From assembly GCA_018362895.1 (NCBI GenBank), contig JAHALR010000010.1, forward strand, positions 1 through 64,000: DNA of 64,000 bases. The letters run 5' to 3'. Position 1 is the stretch's first letter, and each line of letters starts with the position of its first letter. Positions 17,006-27,181 of the stretch are shown piece by piece. The notes beneath the pieces are model-generated. The model was not told the DNA's origin, did no database searches, and saw only the letters and a list, made by a program, of their open reading frames with translations. The stretch comes from Clostridium sp. (GTDB lineage Bacteria > Cyanobacteriota > Vampirovibrionia > Gastranaerophilales > Gastranaerophilaceae). The translations under genes were made by a program, and so were the position numbers.

Positions 17006-17863
17006 ATGCAAATGTTAATTGATAAACAGCAAAACACAAAAGATAAGATAATTAAGCCGGATTTTTCAACAAAAACAGGCAGGGAATTTCTTGCATTTTA
17101 TTTGCAAACAAAGTTTAAACAAATACTTCAGTATGACAAAAAAAACGAAAATCCTATCTTTAAGGAGATTAATCCCAATTTTATCAGTAAATTTTCACGC
17201 CGTTTGATTGAAAATCCACAGAAAAAGTTTCTTATTGGAGTGACCGGCGAATCTGCAAGCGGTAAGACTACAATTTGCAAGCAGGTGAAAAATACCAGTA
17301 TTGCTCTAGATTTCCCTCTTGAATTTTTGAGTATTGATAATTATTTTAATGATATTTCTGATTTGATTAAAAAATACGGCAATTTTGATGCTTTAAGAGA
17401 CAACGGTTATGATGTTGATTCTCCGGAAAGTTTTCAGCTGGATTTACTGAAAGAAGATTTGACAAAATTGTCTCAAGGTGAGAGCATACTTGCTCCTCAG
17501 TATCTTATCAACGGAACAGGTATAAGCGTTCCCAAGTCTATTCCAATATCTTCGGAAAAATTCATTCTGGTTGAAGGAATGGCTGCTATGTACAAAGATA
17601 TAAAAGATTTGTTTGATGTAAAAATATACATTGATATTGATCCTAAAATTCAAAAGAAATGGTTTATTGAACGAGCAGCAAAAAGGAATCAGTCGGAAGA
17701 AAATGCAATTAAGCATTTTGAATATGTTAACAATGCGGCAGAAAAATATATCAGACCATCAAAACATGAGGCTGATATTATCATCAATGGTGCTTCTTCT
17801 TTAGATTATTTCTCACAGATTATTGAGTTTATACATACTGCAACTAATTGTTTTATTTCCTAG
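17006..17863 (+). CDS. Uridine kinase/phosphoribulokinase-family P-loop kinase
   Basis: A 285-residue P-loop kinase. After a helical N-terminal region of about 70 residues comes Walker A GVTGESASGKTT, then LSIDNYFND and a DALRDNGYDVDSPESFQ region resembling the uridine kinase acceptor loop, FILVEGMAAM (Walker B strand) and a lid with RAAKRNQSEENA. Phosphate acceptor specificity cannot be read from sequence: uridine, pantothenate-like or sugar substrates are possible. It lies alone after the lysC terminator. The ATG at 17006 is one of several close in-frame starts. Confidence 0.75.
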   Translation: MQMLIDKQQNTKDKIIKPDFSTKTGREFLAFYLQTKFKQILQYDKKNENPIFKEINPNFISKFSRRLIENPQKKFLIGVTGESASGKTTICKQVKNTSIALDFPLEFLSIDNYFNDISDLIKKYGNFDALRDNGYDVDSPESFQLDLLKEDLTKLSQGESILAPQYLINGTGISVPKSIPISSEKFILVEGMAAMYKDIKDLFDVKIYIDIDPKIQKKWFIERAAKRNQSEENAIKHFEYVNNAAEKYIRPSKHEADIIINGASSLDYFSQIIEFIHTATNCFIS

Positions 17864-18058
17864 CTCTTAAGTGTATATCCTTGAAAACCTTGGAATATGC
17901 TGATTTTGCTTTTTTATATTAAGTTATGTTAAGTAAAATATACTTTTTATATAAAAAATAAGCAATTTTTATTTCAAAAAGTTTTTTATATAAGTACGAG
18001 AGATAAACAAATTAAGAGAGAAAAAACAAGAGAGTAGAAAACCCACAGGAGGAAACTT

Positions 18059-18247
18059 ATGTCAAGAGTACTTATTTCAATGCCGGAAAAATTCTTAGAT
18101 GAGATTGATCAGGTTGCTGACAACGAAAATCGTTCAAGAAGTGAACTTATCAGAGAAGCATTAAGAACATATATCCACAGAAATAAAGTTCGTGAGAACA
18201 CACTTGCAGCTAAAAATGCAACAATCTTAGAGGCATTACTTGACTAA
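18059..18247 (+). CDS. Ribbon-helix-helix (CopG-like) DNA-binding protein
   Basis: A 62-residue regulator with the RHH layout: a beta strand RVLISMPEKFLDEID, helix A, turn ENRSRSELIREAL and helix B RTYIHRN. It would bind DNA as a dimer through its N-terminal strand. A perfect AGGAGGAAAC site precedes ATG 18059, and the leader is a purine-rich stretch of about 70 bases after GTTTTTTATATAAGT (17981-17995). No toxin gene is adjacent, so it may be a stand-alone regulator (NikR/CopG type) and not an antitoxin. Confidence 0.85.
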   Translation: MSRVLISMPEKFLDEIDQVADNENRSRSELIREALRTYIHRNKVRENTLAAKNATILEALLD

Positions 18248-18263
18248 TAAAAAAGCTTTAAAT

Positions 18264-18290
18264 TTTAAGATTTTTGGGGAAAATCTTAAA
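18264..18290 (+). terminator. Hairpin after the RHH gene
   Basis: Eleven-base perfect arms TTTAAGATTTT and AAAATCTTAAA around TGGGG, 16 bases after the stop. The downstream T-run is poor, so it may be a terminator with weak tail or a 3'-stabilising hairpin. Confidence 0.5.
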
Positions 18291-18347
18291 TTAAATTAGG
18301 CAATACTAGACTAATGGGGAATATGGAAATAGGTTTTATTAAAAAAA

Positions 18348-18378
18348 TAGCGGTATCAAGATAACTTGGACCGCTTTT
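18348..18378 (+). terminator. Probable Rho-independent terminator
   Basis: AGCGGT pairs with ACCGCT and the inner CAAG with CTTG, giving an interrupted stem followed by TTTTCTTT. It lies about 100 bases past the RHH gene and faces the minus-strand glycine-zipper gene. Confidence 0.6.
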
Positions 18379-18417
18379 CTTTATGGTTAGTTTTTATGTT
18401 TAATTGAAAATTATTTT

Positions 18418-19647
18418 TTATACAGCAGGTTGTTGAATGAATGGATTGATTTGTTGTTGATAGAAGGGGTTTGTCTGTAACGGTGCATATGGCATTGATA
18501 CATTTGCTGAAGCTTGTCTGTATACATTCATATCATAACCCATTCCGTTAAAGCCAGGTACTACCGGTATATCAAAACCGAATCCGCCTTTGAATGATTG
18601 TGCATAACCGTTATTAAAACCTTGTGTATTTGATGTTTGTGTATTGTTTGTTTGAGATGCTTGTTGTGCTTGGGCAGCATCTGCGAGAACTTTTTGAGCA
18701 GATGTTTTTGCTGCAAGTGCATCTTTGTTTTCAGGATCTTGAGCGAGAATAGCTTCTGCTTGTTGAAGAGATTGTTGTGCTAGAGCTAATTTTGTTTGAG
18801 GATCTGCTTCGATTTGTTGAGCTATTTCGTTAGTTTGTTTTTCTTGGAGTTTTTCAAGTTCGCTTTTTCCTGTAATAGATTTTGCTGCTTTTCCGGCTGC
18901 TGCTGAACCAACAATACCGCCGATGAAACCACCAACAAAGCTTCCAATGGCTGTACCTATACCGGGACAAATGGCAGTACCTATCGCAGCACCGATACCT
19001 CTGCCTAATGCATCGCCTGCAACCCATCCTGCTGCACCAGCAACAACTTTTGTTCCTGATTTTGCTATTTGTTTAAAACCGGCTGCTGGGCCTGCTTGTT
19101 GGAATGTAGGAACTACTTGTGTTACAGTTTCCATTGCTCCGTCAATTACAGCCATCCAGCCTGCTCCTGTACCTTTATTTCCCATCATCTGACCAAAGCC
19201 AGATTTTCTTAATGATTTGTAGCCGGGGATTTTATCTAACATCCTGCCGAGGAATCCTCTTTGGGAATCCACTGCTACGTTTTTTTTCATTATATTTTCA
19301 AATTTCTTTAAAACTTCTGTTTTTCCAGCTGAAAGAGCTTGATTTCTATTTTTATAAGGAGATGATGCATTTACATTCTTAATTGTGTTTTTTATACTCC
19401 ATTTATTTTTCTTTAATGCAGCTCCTCCTTGAAATGCACCGAAAATTCCCAACATTGGAAGAGTTCCTTTTGCTGTTTCTAAGATTGATGGATCTTCGTA
19501 TGAAACAACAGGTTGACCGTTAAGAAATTTAACCATATTTTCAACATCATTTTGATGGAGTACTGCTGCACTGGTTGCTACTCTAAATGCTCCGCCAAAA
19601 TTTGAATATTGAGAGTATTGATTGTAACCTGAAACACTGTTAACCAT
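18418..19647 (-). CDS. Glycine-zipper protein, unknown function
   Basis: A 409-residue protein. The N-terminus carries YSNFGGAF, similar to the Phe-Gly motifs on other proteins here. Residues about 196-252 form a Gly/Ala-rich zipper (VAGDALGRGIGAAIG, GIGTAIGSFVGGFIGGIVGSAAAGKAAK) able to pack in or on membranes. A helical Gln/Ala-rich segment follows (QQSLQQAEAILAQDPENKDALAAK), and the tail is Pro/Gln/Asn-rich. There is no cleavable signal peptide. Glycine zippers occur in surface lipoproteins, pore formers and secreted toxins. The gene is flanked by terminators and has its own promoter region. Confidence 0.7.
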   Translation of the reverse strand: MVNSVSGYNQYSQYSNFGGAFRVATSAAVLHQNDVENMVKFLNGQPVVSYEDPSILETAKGTLPMLGIFGAFQGGAALKKNKWSIKNTIKNVNASSPYKNRNQALSAGKTEVLKKFENIMKKNVAVDSQRGFLGRMLDKIPGYKSLRKSGFGQMMGNKGTGAGWMAVIDGAMETVTQVVPTFQQAGPAAGFKQIAKSGTKVVAGAAGWVAGDALGRGIGAAIGTAICPGIGTAIGSFVGGFIGGIVGSAAAGKAAKSITGKSELEKLQEKQTNEIAQQIEADPQTKLALAQQSLQQAEAILAQDPENKDALAAKTSAQKVLADAAQAQQASQTNNTQTSNTQGFNNGYAQSFKGGFGFDIPVVPGFNGMGYDMNVYRQASANVSMPYAPLQTNPFYQQQINPFIQQPAV

Positions 19648-19807
19648 AATATTAACTACCTGTAAATAAAACTAACCTTATATATATAAAAACAATTGTT
19701 CTATTATAATTTACTTAATATTATGCATTTGTAAACAAATTTTAATATTGTGGCAAAATTCAGGCTTCATTTGTTTTATATAACTGACAGAAGTGGTGGA
19801 ATTCTAT

Positions 19808-21388
19808 ATGTTTATTAATAATAATTTTAATCTTTTTAATAAATTTTCAGTTAGATTTGGGCAAAACAATACTTCTCAAATTCATAACAGTAATGCTGAT
19901 AAAGAGTTCAGACAGAAAACTGTTTATGGAAATGATTTTCACGGTCATTTAGGTGCATTTACTAAGTTTAAAACAGTTGTAGACGAGTTTAGGGCTCAAA
20001 ATCCAGACGGTGATGTCATTTTATCTGGCGATGACTGGGTAGGTGCGAGTGAAGAAAAAAATCTCGCTATTGTTAAATTGATGAATCTTATAAAACCGAC
20101 TGCTGTCACAATTGGCAACCATAACATGGATAATAAAGGTTCAAAGGGTTTGTCGAAAATGCTTGATTTTGCGACTTTTAAAACTTTGGCTCTGAACTTA
20201 AAACCTAAAGATCCTAATAATCTAAAGGCTTATTCTTTGCAGGATGATATAGATGCTGGTAGATTGGCTGATTCTATTGTTGTAGAAGAAAACGGAAGAA
20301 AAGTCGGATATATTGGTTTGATGCCTTCAGATTTATTTGCCAGACTTTCAACACAAAGTCAAGCTGATGCACAGGATATAAAAGTGTTAGATTTGGCTGA
20401 AACCAAAAAAGCTCTTGAAAAGGAAGTTGAAAAACTCGAGAAACAAAATGTAAACATAATAAAACTGGTTTCTCATATGGGAATAGATGCTGAAAAAGCT
20501 ATTGCTCAAAATGTTTCTGGAATTGATGTTATCCATGGCGGGCACTCGCATGACACATTAGATGGTCTGGTACTCGGCAAAAACCTTTTTAAATCTCCAA
20601 GAGGCGAATGGGTCATACTGACTCAAGCCGGCAAAAACGGACACAGCTATGGAGAGCTTGATGTTGTTTATGATAAAGATGGAAAAATTATTAAAGCAAA
20701 AAATGAATTGAAGTCTCTTGAGAATCGTCCTGAAAGCTTATCAGCAAAAATAATGACTAATATTATGATTGGTGAGCCAAAGCAAATAGGTGTTATAGCA
20801 AAAGATGTAAAGTCAAAACCTGAGACTGTGTTGGAAGAAAGTCCTATAAGTTCATTTTTGAGTGATGCATATTTGAAATATTCTGAAGCAGATCTTGTTT
20901 TTAATAATATGGGAGGCGTTAGAGCAAGCTTGCCGGCTGGTCCTGTTACTGACAGAGCTATTATTGATTTAATGCCGTTCTTCAATGATGTTCATGTTTA
21001 TAAACTTAGTGAAAAAGACATTATAGATGCTTTAAACGGTGCTGTTGAAGCAACAAGAAAATACCATAGAACAGGTGCATTACAGGTTAGCGGTTTGCGC
21101 TATACAATAGGCAAAAACGACAAAGTAAAAGATGTTTATCTTGTCAAAAAAGACGGAACACAAGAAAAGTTGAATGCCGAAAATCCGAGCACTGACAAGT
21201 TCTATAAAGCTGCATACAACACATTTGTTGCCAGCGGTTCAGAAGGATTAGGGGTTTTGAAAGCTCCTGAAAAAATTATAAAAAAATGTGATTTAAACGA
21301 AACTCAAATGTTTATTGAATATATCAAATCATTCAACGGTCAACCTATCAATATAGCCGAAGACGGAAGAATCAAACACGAAGCCTGA
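19808..21388 (+). CDS. 5'-nucleotidase/UshA-like metallophosphoesterase
   Basis: A 526-residue bipartite hydrolase. The N-terminal metallophosphatase domain has YGNDFHGHLGAF, ILSGDDWVG, TIGNHNMD and VIHGGHSHDTLDG, which supply the two-metal ligands. The C-terminal nucleotidase domain (about 340-520) has NNMGGVRASLPAGPVT and LQVSGLRY, the substrate-binding part of UshA. Such enzymes are normally periplasmic, yet no signal peptide is present; instead the N-terminus reads NLFNKFSVRFGQNN. ATG 19808 has GGTGGAA at good spacing. Either it is cytosolic or it uses a non-classical export signal. Confidence 0.88.
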   Translation: MFINNNFNLFNKFSVRFGQNNTSQIHNSNADKEFRQKTVYGNDFHGHLGAFTKFKTVVDEFRAQNPDGDVILSGDDWVGASEEKNLAIVKLMNLIKPTAVTIGNHNMDNKGSKGLSKMLDFATFKTLALNLKPKDPNNLKAYSLQDDIDAGRLADSIVVEENGRKVGYIGLMPSDLFARLSTQSQADAQDIKVLDLAETKKALEKEVEKLEKQNVNIIKLVSHMGIDAEKAIAQNVSGIDVIHGGHSHDTLDGLVLGKNLFKSPRGEWVILTQAGKNGHSYGELDVVYDKDGKIIKAKNELKSLENRPESLSAKIMTNIMIGEPKQIGVIAKDVKSKPETVLEESPISSFLSDAYLKYSEADLVFNNMGGVRASLPAGPVTDRAIIDLMPFFNDVHVYKLSEKDIIDALNGAVEATRKYHRTGALQVSGLRYTIGKNDKVKDVYLVKKDGTQEKLNAENPSTDKFYKAAYNTFVASGSEGLGVLKAPEKIIKKCDLNETQMFIEYIKSFNGQPINIAEDGRIKHEA

Positions 21389-21391
21389 TTA

Positions 21392-24300
21392 TTATTTAAA
21401 TGTATCTGGTATGTTATCCAAAAAAGAAGGCTGCGTGCTTTGATTATTTTGCACAGGTTTTGATTCGATAGTTATATTTGTATTATGTTTTGCTTCAGGT
21501 ATTGTTGGTTGTTTTGTTGTTGTGTTATTGTTTTGAGGTAATACTGAGTTGAGTGTTTGATTAATTTTTTCTTTAAGAATTTTTTGTTTTGTTCCAATAG
21601 GATTTATCCAGGTAAAGGATTTTACTGCTTTTACACTTTCTGTGTCTCCAGCTATCACAACTCTGAAATTTTTGGTTTGATACTTGTAGTCGGGATTTAG
21701 CTCTGGAATTTTTGAAATATCCATCTCTGGCAGTTCTGAGTTGCAGAAATTGAATAGATTTGCAATTGTTTGACCATAATTGGTGTGTTCATCAAGAAAT
21801 TCTTTTATTGTCATTCGACCTAAAATTCCCATAGAGCTTGAGACTTCTGATGAAATTTTTCCGAGGATTTCGAGATCTGCTTCGTTATTCAGCATGTTTA
21901 TATTGCCGGTTATGTACATACTCATCTGTGGTCCGGCTGTTGTGACAGGACTGAGGTGAACATAACCGTTTCTGAAATTTAGTATTCCTTTTAAATAAGT
22001 AATATAGCCTGTGTCTTTAGGCTTTATAGCTTGTTTTGCGCTATTAAGGCTTGCATATATAAGTCTTTGCGACAAAAGGTTTTGTGCATATAAGAAGTGT
22101 TCGAATCGTCCTAATTGTCCCAGGTGTCCATTATTTATTAAAACGTTAGCTCTGCCTTTCATGTTTTTCATCTGTTGTTGTATGGTTGTTCCAATCATAT
22201 CGAGTGATGCATCAAAATTTAATTTGCCTGAGATTTGTTGTTGTTTGGGTAAAATAGCCATTGCTGCCGAAGCTGCATCAAGATTTCGTCCCTGAAGTTC
22301 TGCTTTTATCGAGCTGTAAGGTAAATTGCAGGTGATTTTTCCTGCTGTTTTTCCTCCATAAGTATCTGCAAACATGTTTTTTATGTACAAAATATTTTTT
22401 TGAGAACTCAGATCTCCTGTGACATTTGAGGCTTTCAAGTCCCCAATTTTGCATGTTTTTATGTATATTTTTCCGCTTGAAATAACATATGGAAATTCTA
22501 TGCCCGGAGAATATGCTGCTTGTTTCATTAATGGCATAAGTTCCATTAAATAATTAATATCTAAATAATTTGAACTTAGTTTTAGGTAGTTGATTTTTTG
22601 TGTTTTAAGAAAATCTGATGGAGCAATAAAATCTGTCGAAATGTCCATAGATTTAACCTTTATATTTGTAATGTGGGCGGTTATTGTATTTTTGTTAAAG
22701 TTAAATATTGCTGATTTTATATTGATTAAATATTGTGGAATTGAAAGATTTGTAATGTTTAAATTGCCTGTTAATACAGGTTTTTTCATATCTCCATTTA
22801 GAAGCAAATCTGCGGTAATATCAACTTGAGAATTTTTTAGGTCAGGCAGAGCTGCTGTTATATGTTCAGAAATGAGAATGTGTATGTTTTCAAATGAGGG
22901 TTTTGTGAAGGCGTGTCTGATTTTGCCATTTAGCGTAATTGCTTTTTTGAAAGTTGAACAATCAGGTTTTTTTATAAGGCTGTTTAAGTCTGGGGCGTAA
23001 TATAAAGAAAGGTCTTTTATTGTTATATCTTCATTTTCAAGCTTTGCAGAAATTTTTGTCAGCATATTTGTTGCCGAAAAATTATTTATGTGAACGGCTG
23101 TAAGATAGTTATCTTTGTTCGAAAGAATGTATAATTCTGCTTCTGATACTTTTTCTGTATTTTTTAGAATAATTTTTACAGGCAGGTAACCTTTTGAGTA
23201 AATTTTGTTTTTATATTCCATAGGCACAAAAGATTTTAAAAGAAGAGTATCTACTGTACCACCGGCGTCTAATATTGTTTCGGGTCTGTTAAAGTAGTTT
23301 TTTACTTCTCCTTTTAGTGTAATTTTTGCATTACCCAGGTTTATTTTGGATGGATGGATAAGTATATTATCTTTGTCAAATTCTGCGGTAATATTTTGTG
23401 ATTTTATAGAGTTTGATTGATTTGGAATATCTTTTTGTCTCAGAAGTAAATTATTGATTTTAACTTTTCCTGAATAATTTTCTTTTACTGATGTTGCGCT
23501 GACAAAGATTTCTTTTATTGATATTTTAACTTTATTTATTGTTTCTAAACCTGAAAAATTTAAAATTTTAGCATCAATCTGAGGTTTGGCTTTGTCGAGT
23601 TTTCCTTGTAATTTTATATTAAGAAATAGTTTTCCTGATGTTACAGTCATGTTTTTTTGAGGTTTTAAAACCTCAAAAGCATTCATTATGTGGTTTAAAT
23701 CTAGATTTTGTGCACTCAAGATTAGATTCCCATAAGCAGTTTTGTCAATTGTTCCTGTGAGTTTTACTGGTTGGGAATTAATTTTTGCAAAACATTCTTT
23801 TATATTTATTTCATCGTTTGAAAAGTCGATAAGAGCATTTGTTTCACTAATTTTCAACGGAATTTTTTTGTGTGAAAGGCTCGCATTTTTTAAGTTTAAA
23901 ACACCATTGGATTTGATTGTTTTTAGGTTTGTTTTTAAATTAAAATCAGCAGATAAAGAGCCGTTTGTTGTAAATTCAGCAAGATTATTTTTTATCTTTA
24001 ATATCTCAAGCAAGGATATTGAAAGTTGCTGAAGGTTTGATATGTCTGCCTTTTTACAAAAACACTTCATATCTATTTCATATGGCTTTTTCATTTTTAT
24101 GTTGGCTATTATATCTGTACTTTCATTAGGATTGGTGTAGAATTTTGATGAAAGTAGAGCCTTGTCTTTGTTAAGCTGTATATGAAAATAACTTGGGGGA
24201 AGTTTTTTAGTTCCGATTTGTATAACAAATTTATCAATGTTTGCTTTTCCGCTCAAGGAGTCGAATTTTTGATTCTTTTCATGAACTTTAAGGTCAGCTG

Positions 24301-25027
24301 TGAGATTTGCATAAAAGTTATATTTATACAAATTGTCTGCTGATATATCAAAAAGCTTTTTATTAAGGTCTTTGAACAATATCTTGGGTATGGATATTTT
24401 TAGGTTGTAGTCGACATATTTTTTATTAAGACAATAAAAACATCCCCCTGTAATCAAATCTATATCATGTGGATTTATATTTTGTTTAATTTTGAAGCTA
24501 TTGCCTAAAATTTTGAACTTTTGTCCTGATTCTTCATCTTTTATTTTAATAATATATTTTTTTACATCAACAACAGGCATTTTTTGTGAAAATCTGTATT
24601 TATTATTCCTGTTTGAATCGGGTATATGTGTTTCTATATACTCCTGAAAAGTTGTTTTTCCGCTTTTTAAGAGCTTTGTAGAAAATTGTATTTCGTCTGA
24701 TTTAATTTTGTTTATTTTAATTTCTTTGAAAAGAAGATATAACGTAGATATGTTTACATTTGCATTTCTGATATTTAAGATTTGTTTTTTATCAGGATAA
24801 AACAACTGAATGTCATCAGCTTTAAAATTTATTGCAAGAGAAGGAGATACACTGAGTTTGTATTTATGAATGATTAAAACAAGACCTGTTTCTTTTTTTA
24901 TGGATTCAGTAAGTAGTTTTGAATAATCTTTCTTGTTAAGAAAATAAGGCAAACCTATGTAAAAGCATAGATAAAGAATAATAAGAAATATTATTTTTAT
25001 AATTAAGATTTTTTTTAAAACTTCCAT
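21392..25027 (-). CDS. Giant AsmA/TamB-like envelope protein
   Basis: A 1211-residue protein with one N-terminal membrane anchor (IIKIIFLIILYLCFYIGL, residues about 8-26) and a long repetitive beta-rich body with alternating hydrophobic strands and recurrent LxGxI elements. An AsmA-like C-terminal region lies near residues 960-1110 (GRANVLINNGHLGQLGRFEH, YLKGILNFRNGYVHLSPV, DLEILGKISSEVS). These proteins form hydrophobic-groove bridges that move phospholipid between inner and outer membranes, which supports a diderm cell. The last 60 residues are low-complexity Asn/Gln/Thr/Pro. The gene converges with the nucleotidase, three bases apart. Confidence 0.82.
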   Translation of the reverse strand: MEVLKKILIIKIIFLIILYLCFYIGLPYFLNKKDYSKLLTESIKKETGLVLIIHKYKLSVSPSLAINFKADDIQLFYPDKKQILNIRNANVNISTLYLLFKEIKINKIKSDEIQFSTKLLKSGKTTFQEYIETHIPDSNRNNKYRFSQKMPVVDVKKYIIKIKDEESGQKFKILGNSFKIKQNINPHDIDLITGGCFYCLNKKYVDYNLKISIPKILFKDLNKKLFDISADNLYKYNFYANLTADLKVHEKNQKFDSLSGKANIDKFVIQIGTKKLPPSYFHIQLNKDKALLSSKFYTNPNESTDIIANIKMKKPYEIDMKCFCKKADISNLQQLSISLLEILKIKNNLAEFTTNGSLSADFNLKTNLKTIKSNGVLNLKNASLSHKKIPLKISETNALIDFSNDEINIKECFAKINSQPVKLTGTIDKTAYGNLILSAQNLDLNHIMNAFEVLKPQKNMTVTSGKLFLNIKLQGKLDKAKPQIDAKILNFSGLETINKVKISIKEIFVSATSVKENYSGKVKINNLLLRQKDIPNQSNSIKSQNITAEFDKDNILIHPSKINLGNAKITLKGEVKNYFNRPETILDAGGTVDTLLLKSFVPMEYKNKIYSKGYLPVKIILKNTEKVSEAELYILSNKDNYLTAVHINNFSATNMLTKISAKLENEDITIKDLSLYYAPDLNSLIKKPDCSTFKKAITLNGKIRHAFTKPSFENIHILISEHITAALPDLKNSQVDITADLLLNGDMKKPVLTGNLNITNLSIPQYLINIKSAIFNFNKNTITAHITNIKVKSMDISTDFIAPSDFLKTQKINYLKLSSNYLDINYLMELMPLMKQAAYSPGIEFPYVISSGKIYIKTCKIGDLKASNVTGDLSSQKNILYIKNMFADTYGGKTAGKITCNLPYSSIKAELQGRNLDAASAAMAILPKQQQISGKLNFDASLDMIGTTIQQQMKNMKGRANVLINNGHLGQLGRFEHFLYAQNLLSQRLIYASLNSAKQAIKPKDTGYITYLKGILNFRNGYVHLSPVTTAGPQMSMYITGNINMLNNEADLEILGKISSEVSSSMGILGRMTIKEFLDEHTNYGQTIANLFNFCNSELPEMDISKIPELNPDYKYQTKNFRVVIAGDTESVKAVKSFTWINPIGTKQKILKEKINQTLNSVLPQNNNTTTKQPTIPEAKHNTNITIESKPVQNNQSTQPSFLDNIPDTFK

Positions 25028-25135
25028 ATAAATTCTGCTTTTTACGGCAATAAAATCTCCCAGCCTATGACTAAATTATATTACAGATTTTATTAAGTGT
25101 CATTAATGTGTTATAGTGTTCTAAACGGGAGAAAT

Positions 25136-26023
25136 ATGAATCATTACTCAAATAAATTTGATAAGTCATTAGAGACAAAACTGAAAACCTTCTTTGAAAA
25201 TGACGGTGCAGCTATTACACCTCAATTGAATGCTTTCTGGCGGGCCAGAACTTCTAAATATTCTGCTATTTTTTATAATACGGGAAAATTTCTTATTCAA
25301 GGTTCGGATGTGAAGGATATTGCTAACAAGGTAGAGGAATTTCTTGATATAGAAAGATCTGATTTTGATGATGCCTCTTCTCCTCAGGATTCAAATATTC
25401 CTCTGAAAAGAATAGGTGTGGATGAGTCTGGCAAAGGTGACTTTTTCGGACCTCTCGTTATTGCGGGTGTTATGGTTGATGAGTCGAATATTGAGATTCT
25501 TAAAAAAGCAGGTGTGAAAGACTGTAAAAAAATAGATGATAAGAATATTAACAAGATTGCTGCTGTAATAAAGAATAATTGTGTATTTTCTGTAATTACA
25601 ATTAATCCTGCTAAGTATAACGAACTTTATTCAAAACTAAATAATTTGAATCTTCTTTTAGCATGGGGGCATGCAAGAGCTATTGAAAATATTCTCGAGA
25701 AAAAGGAGTGTGATTATGCTCTTTCTGACAAATTTGGAGATGACAAACTAATTCAGAATGCCCTTATGAAAAGAGGCAAAAAAATTCAGCTCGAACAGAA
25801 ATGTAAAGCTGAAAGCGATATAGCTGTTGCAGCGGCTTCGATACTTGCAAGAGCTCAGTTTTTATCGGGTATTGCTGAGCTTTCTGTAAAATATGGTGTC
25901 GAAATTCCAAAGGGTGCTTCAGAAAAGGTTCTTCAGACAGCCAAAACAATAAGTCAAAAATATTCTAAAGAAGAACTGAAAAATACTTCGAAAATACATT
26001 TTAAGACATATTCACAAATTTAA
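25136..26023 (+). CDS. rnhC: Ribonuclease HIII
   Basis: Cleaves RNA in RNA-DNA hybrids. About 295 residues, with an N-terminal TBP-like substrate-binding domain (to about residue 80) and a catalytic domain starting RIGVDESGKGDFFGPLVIAG, in which the DESGKGD variant separates HIII from HII. Further acidic residues lie in ALSDKFGDD and KAESDIAVAAASI. ATG 25136 with GGGAGAAAT is chosen; the frame is open 13 codons upstream. It is followed after 14 bases by gcvT. Confidence 0.93.
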   Translation: MNHYSNKFDKSLETKLKTFFENDGAAITPQLNAFWRARTSKYSAIFYNTGKFLIQGSDVKDIANKVEEFLDIERSDFDDASSPQDSNIPLKRIGVDESGKGDFFGPLVIAGVMVDESNIEILKKAGVKDCKKIDDKNINKIAAVIKNNCVFSVITINPAKYNELYSKLNNLNLLLAWGHARAIENILEKKECDYALSDKFGDDKLIQNALMKRGKKIQLEQKCKAESDIAVAAASILARAQFLSGIAELSVKYGVEIPKGASEKVLQTAKTISQKYSKEELKNTSKIHFKTYSQI

Positions 26024-26037
26024 TAGACGGGGCAAAA

Positions 26038-27153
26038 ATGACAGAAATTAACGGTAAGAAAACACACCTTTATGAAAAACATGTTGAGCTTGGTGCCAAA
26101 ATGGTTGAATTTGGCGGTTGGGTTATGCCTGTTCAATATTCGGGTATTATTGATGAACATAATACTGTAAGAAAGTCGGCAGGATTGTTTGATGTTTCAC
26201 ATATGGGCGAACTCTTTGTTTCTGGCGTTGATTCATTAGCTTTTTTACAAAAGATGGTACCACAGAATTTGGCTAAATTACCTTTGGGAAAGGCTCAATA
26301 TTGCCAGCTGCCAAAGAACAATGGCGGATTAACCGATGATTTAATTATATACAGGCTTGCAAAAGATAAATTTCTTGTAATTTTGAATGCAGCGAGAATT
26401 GATAATGATATAGCATGGTTTGAATCAAACAAAAATGGTTTTAATGTTGTGCTTGATAATAAATCAAACCAATATTCAATGCTTGCTCTTCAAGGTCCGG
26501 AGGCTGCTAATGTAATAGAAAAGCTAGGTATTTCAAAAGAAAATCAGCCTGAGTTTTTTACAATAGTTCAAACAGAATTTTCCCAAATTCCTTTATATCT
26601 TGCAAGAACAGGCTATACTGGTGAGGATGGGTTCGAATTGATTTTTGAAAATCAGTATGCGCTTCAACTTTGGGAGTTGATTTTTAATGCAGGTAAAGAA
26701 TATGGACTAAAACCTATTGGTCTTGGCGCTCGTGATACTTTGAGACTTGAGGCTGCTCTCATGCTTTACGGTAATGATTTGACAGAAGAGATTACTCCTG
26801 TTGAAGCCGGACTTAAATGGTCAATTGATGTTGATAAGATTGAAGATTACAATGGTAAAGCTGTTATAATTGAGCAATATAAAAATGGTTCATCTAAAAA
26901 GCTTATTGGTTTTGAAATGATTGACAGGGCTATTCCCAGACACGAATATGAAATATATTATAACAATGAAAAAGTTGGTCTTGTTACAAGCGGAGGCTTT
27001 GCTCCTACATTGAATAAAAACATTGGTATGGGTTATGTTGATTCAGCTAAAAATATAAAGCTGGACTCTGTGATACAAGTTATGGTAAGAAATAAATTAT
27101 ATGATGCTAAGGTTGTGAAACGACCATTTGTACAAAAGAGATATAAACATTAG
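26038..27153 (+). CDS. gcvT: Glycine cleavage system T protein (aminomethyltransferase)
   Basis: Transfers the aminomethyl carbon from lipoyl-H to tetrahydrofolate, giving methylene-H4F and ammonia. The 371-residue length is normal. Motifs: GGWVMPVQYSGIIDEH, GLFDVSHMGE, NGGLTDDLIIYR (the catalytic Asp region), RTGYTGEDGFEL and GARDTLRLEAALMLYGNDL. First gene of a gcvT-gcvH-gcvPA set with short gaps. No glycine riboswitch is present, since only 14 bases separate it from rnhC. Its product methylene-H4F would be the substrate of the broken metF upstream. Confidence 0.96.
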   Translation: MTEINGKKTHLYEKHVELGAKMVEFGGWVMPVQYSGIIDEHNTVRKSAGLFDVSHMGELFVSGVDSLAFLQKMVPQNLAKLPLGKAQYCQLPKNNGGLTDDLIIYRLAKDKFLVILNAARIDNDIAWFESNKNGFNVVLDNKSNQYSMLALQGPEAANVIEKLGISKENQPEFFTIVQTEFSQIPLYLARTGYTGEDGFELIFENQYALQLWELIFNAGKEYGLKPIGLGARDTLRLEAALMLYGNDLTEEITPVEAGLKWSIDVDKIEDYNGKAVIIEQYKNGSSKKLIGFEMIDRAIPRHEYEIYYNNEKVGLVTSGGFAPTLNKNIGMGYVDSAKNIKLDSVIQVMVRNKLYDAKVVKRPFVQKRYKH

Positions 27154-27181
27154 AAATAGACATAAAAAGGAGAAATGACAA

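Noticed and set aside
21392..25027. Translating the giant gene as several smaller proteins
   Set aside because: One uninterrupted frame with a single N-terminal anchor and an AsmA-like end is more consistent.
26024..26037. Glycine riboswitch before gcvT
   Set aside because: Only 14 bases separate rnhC and gcvT, too short for any riboswitch.
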